Shown here piece after piece: positions 62,619 through 64,000 of a stretch of DNA of 64,000 nucleotides. The stretch's first letter is position 1. The number at the start of each line of letters is the position of its first letter. The position numbers were made by a program, and so were the translations under genes. The notes beneath the pieces were generated by a model. The model did no database searches and had not been told where the DNA came from. It saw nothing but the letters and a program-made list of their open reading frames with translations. Source of the DNA: Actinomadura montaniterrae (GTDB taxonomy: Bacteria; Actinomycetota; Actinomycetes; Streptosporangiales; Streptosporangiaceae); NCBI RefSeq assembly GCF_008923365.1, contig NZ_WBMR01000016.1, forward strand, positions 23,157-87,156, read 5' to 3'.

Positions 62619-64000
62619 ACAGGCCGGAGGGGAAGGGCGCGTTCGCGGGCGTCTTCGCGGCGCTGCTGTTCGCCGCGGTCCTGGTCGGGGCGTGCGGGGT
62701 GCTGCTGGAGTCGGCGCTGCTGGCGCACGCGCCGGTGGATCGGTACGCCGCGGCGGACGCCATCGTGACGGGCCCGACGAGCGTGACGCAGCAGATGAAG
62801 CGGGTCGGTTCCGATCCGGAGAAGCAGAGCAGGCCCGTCGCCGAGCGCGCGCGGGTCCCCGTCACGGTGGCCGGGGCGCTGCGGGCGGTGCCGGGCGTCC
62901 GGGCGGTGGTCGCGGACGTGTCGTTCCCCGTCCTGACGTCCGCCGGGCGCGCGGTGACGGGCCACGGCTGGGACTCGGCCGCACTGCGGCCCTACAAGCT
63001 GAGCGAGGGCCGGGCGCCGCAGGGGCCGGACGAGGTGGTGCTGAGCCGTTCGGCCGGTGTCCGGGCGGGCTCGACCGTCCGGTTGCAGGCGGGCGGGACG
63101 CCCCGCCCGTTCCGGGTCAGCGGCCTGGTGTCGTCCGGGCCCGCGGCGGCGTTCTTCACCACCGCGACCGCGACGGCGCTGAACGGCCATCCCGGGCAGG
63201 CCGACGCCCTCGCGGTGCTCACCCGCGGGAAACCGGACGCGGGCGCGCTGCGCAAGGCGGCCCCCGGGCTGACGGTCGCGACCGGCCCGGCGCGCGGCGA
63301 CGCCGAGGACCGCGCCGTCGCCTCCGCGCGCCCCGACATCGTGGAGATCGCCGCGTCGTTCGGCGGCGTCGCCGTCATGACGGCACTGGTCGTCGTCGGC
63401 GGGCTGATCGCGCTGTCGGTGCGGGAACGCGGACGGGAGTTCGCGCTGCTGCGCGCGGTCGGCGCGACGCCCTGGCAGGTGCGGGGACGGCTCGTGCGCG
63501 AGACCGCGCGGGCGGCGGTTCCCGCCGGGCTGGTTGGCGGCGTGCTGTCGCTCGGCGCGGGGGCGGCGATGCACGCCGCGATGGTGCGCAAGGGCGTGCT
63601 CCCGGACGGGTTCGGGCTCTCGCTCACCCCGTTGCCCGCGCTGGCGGCGCTCGCCGTCACCGTCCTCGCCGCGACCGCGTCCGCGCTCCTCGCCTCGCTG
63701 CGGATCTCCCGGATCCGGCCGGTGCAGGCCCTCGGCGAGTCGTCCGCCGAGCCGGCACGGCTCCCCCGCTGGCGCGTCATCGCGGGCATCGTGCTGCTCG
63801 TCGCCGGCGCGAACGCGCTCGGGGTCGCGGCGGTCACGACCGGGCCGACCGCGAGCGCCTCGCTCGGCGGGCTGGTCATGGCGCTGATCGTCGCGGTCGC
63901 GCTGCTGGGTCCGCTGCTGGCGCGGGCCGGCGAGCGGGTCCTCGGGCGCGCCGCCGCCGCGCTGTCCCCGGTCGCCGGGCGGCTCGCCCGGCACGCGGCG
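62615..64000 (+). CDS. FtsX-like ABC transporter permease (3' end outside window)
   Basis: First 462 codons visible. An N-terminal helix ([20 protein letters not shown]), a large extracytoplasmic domain (residues about 35-240), then three helices of the FtsX domain ([20 protein letters not shown] with [20 protein letters not shown]) and further helices. The layout matches ten-helix-type permeases with two FtsX domains; the second half is cut off. GTG 62615 overlaps the ATPase stop. Likely exports peptides, lipids or antibiotics. Confidence 0.9.
   Translation, partial: MNRPEGKGAFAGVFAALLFAAVLVGACGVLLESALLAHAPVDRYAAADAIVTGPTSVTQQMKRVGSDPEKQSRPVAERARVPVTVAGALRAVPGVRAVVADVSFPVLTSAGRAVTGHGWDSAALRPYKLSEGRAPQGPDEVVLSRSAGVRAGSTVRLQAGGTPRPFRVSGLVSSGPAAAFFTTATATALNGHPGQADALAVLTRGKPDAGALRKAAPGLTVATGPARGDAEDRAVASARPDIVEIAASFGGVAVMTALVVVGGLIALSVRERGREFALLRAVGATPWQVRGRLVRETARAAVPAGLVGGVLSLGAGAAMHAAMVRKGVLPDGFGLSLTPLPALAALAVTVLAATASALLASLRISRIRPVQALGESSAEPARLPRWRVIAGIVLLVAGANALGVAAVTTGPTASASLGGLVMALIVAVALLGPLLARAGERVLGRAAAALSPVAGRLARHAA

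Overview
The window is a high-GC (about 73% by eye) actinobacterial chromosome segment. GTG starts, 4-bp ATGA/GTGA gene overlaps, a phosphatidylinositol mannoside pathway, and the order relA-apt-secF-secD-yajC-ruvB-ruvA-ruvC-yebC-pdxT...pdxS...pimA-acyltransferase-pgsA...thrS (as in Streptomyces and relatives) all fit. Overall style suggests a filamentous actinomycete near Actinomadura/Thermomonosporaceae; that placement is an inference. I see no prophage, insertion sequence, CRISPR array, rRNA or tRNA.

Region 1 (1-20.9 kb) is a housekeeping block almost all on the minus strand: stringent response (relA, cut by the window edge), purine salvage (apt), the SecDF-YajC translocation accessory complex, the RuvABC resolvasome, YebC, pyridoxal phosphate synthase (pdxST), a DUF3048 lipoprotein, and a phosphatidylinositol mannoside operon (pgsA-type synthase, acyltransferase, PimA-type mannosyltransferase, LemA-like protein). 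A divergent FusA2/EF-G2-type GTPase closes the block.

Region 2 (21-31.4 kb) mixes envelope genes (polysaccharide deacetylase, HTTM membrane protein opposed by a DCC thiol-oxidoreductase-like gene, Asp23 protein, secreted propeller-like protein), a HIT protein, thrS and a sugar porter. thrS is preceded by a candidate threonine leader peptide (ACG ACG ACG) and a strong GNRA-capped hairpin.

Region 3 (31.5-42.5 kb) is accessory metabolism and regulation: cysteine dioxygenase behind a candidate cysteine leader peptide, a two-component system, a short-chain dehydrogenase/quinone reductase pair divergent from an acyl-CoA dehydrogenase/TetR pair around a perfect palindrome, a ROK/MFS pair, an XRE/SDR pair, and a cold-shock gene.

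Region 4 (42.7-51 kb) is a seven-gene operon for the meta-cleavage branch of kynurenine/3-hydroxyanthranilate degradation, with a LysR regulator and an arylformamidase-like hydrolase. Region 5 (51-64 kb) holds an ABC-F/TetR pair, a polar-amino-acid-type ABC transporter co-transcribed with a nitrilase-superfamily amidase and a dihydroxyphthalate-decarboxylase-like protein under a divergent MocR regulator, then a NUDIX/NarL/histidine-kinase operon divergent from a LolD/FtsX-type ABC exporter.

The least explained signal is a structured repeat present twice (11781-11909 and 42185-42312). An 88-bp core differs at two positions and folds into nested hairpins. It is followed by a third hairpin whose stem sequence differs while its loop and fold are kept. 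In both cases the element ends about 13 bp from the stop codon of a minus-strand gene.
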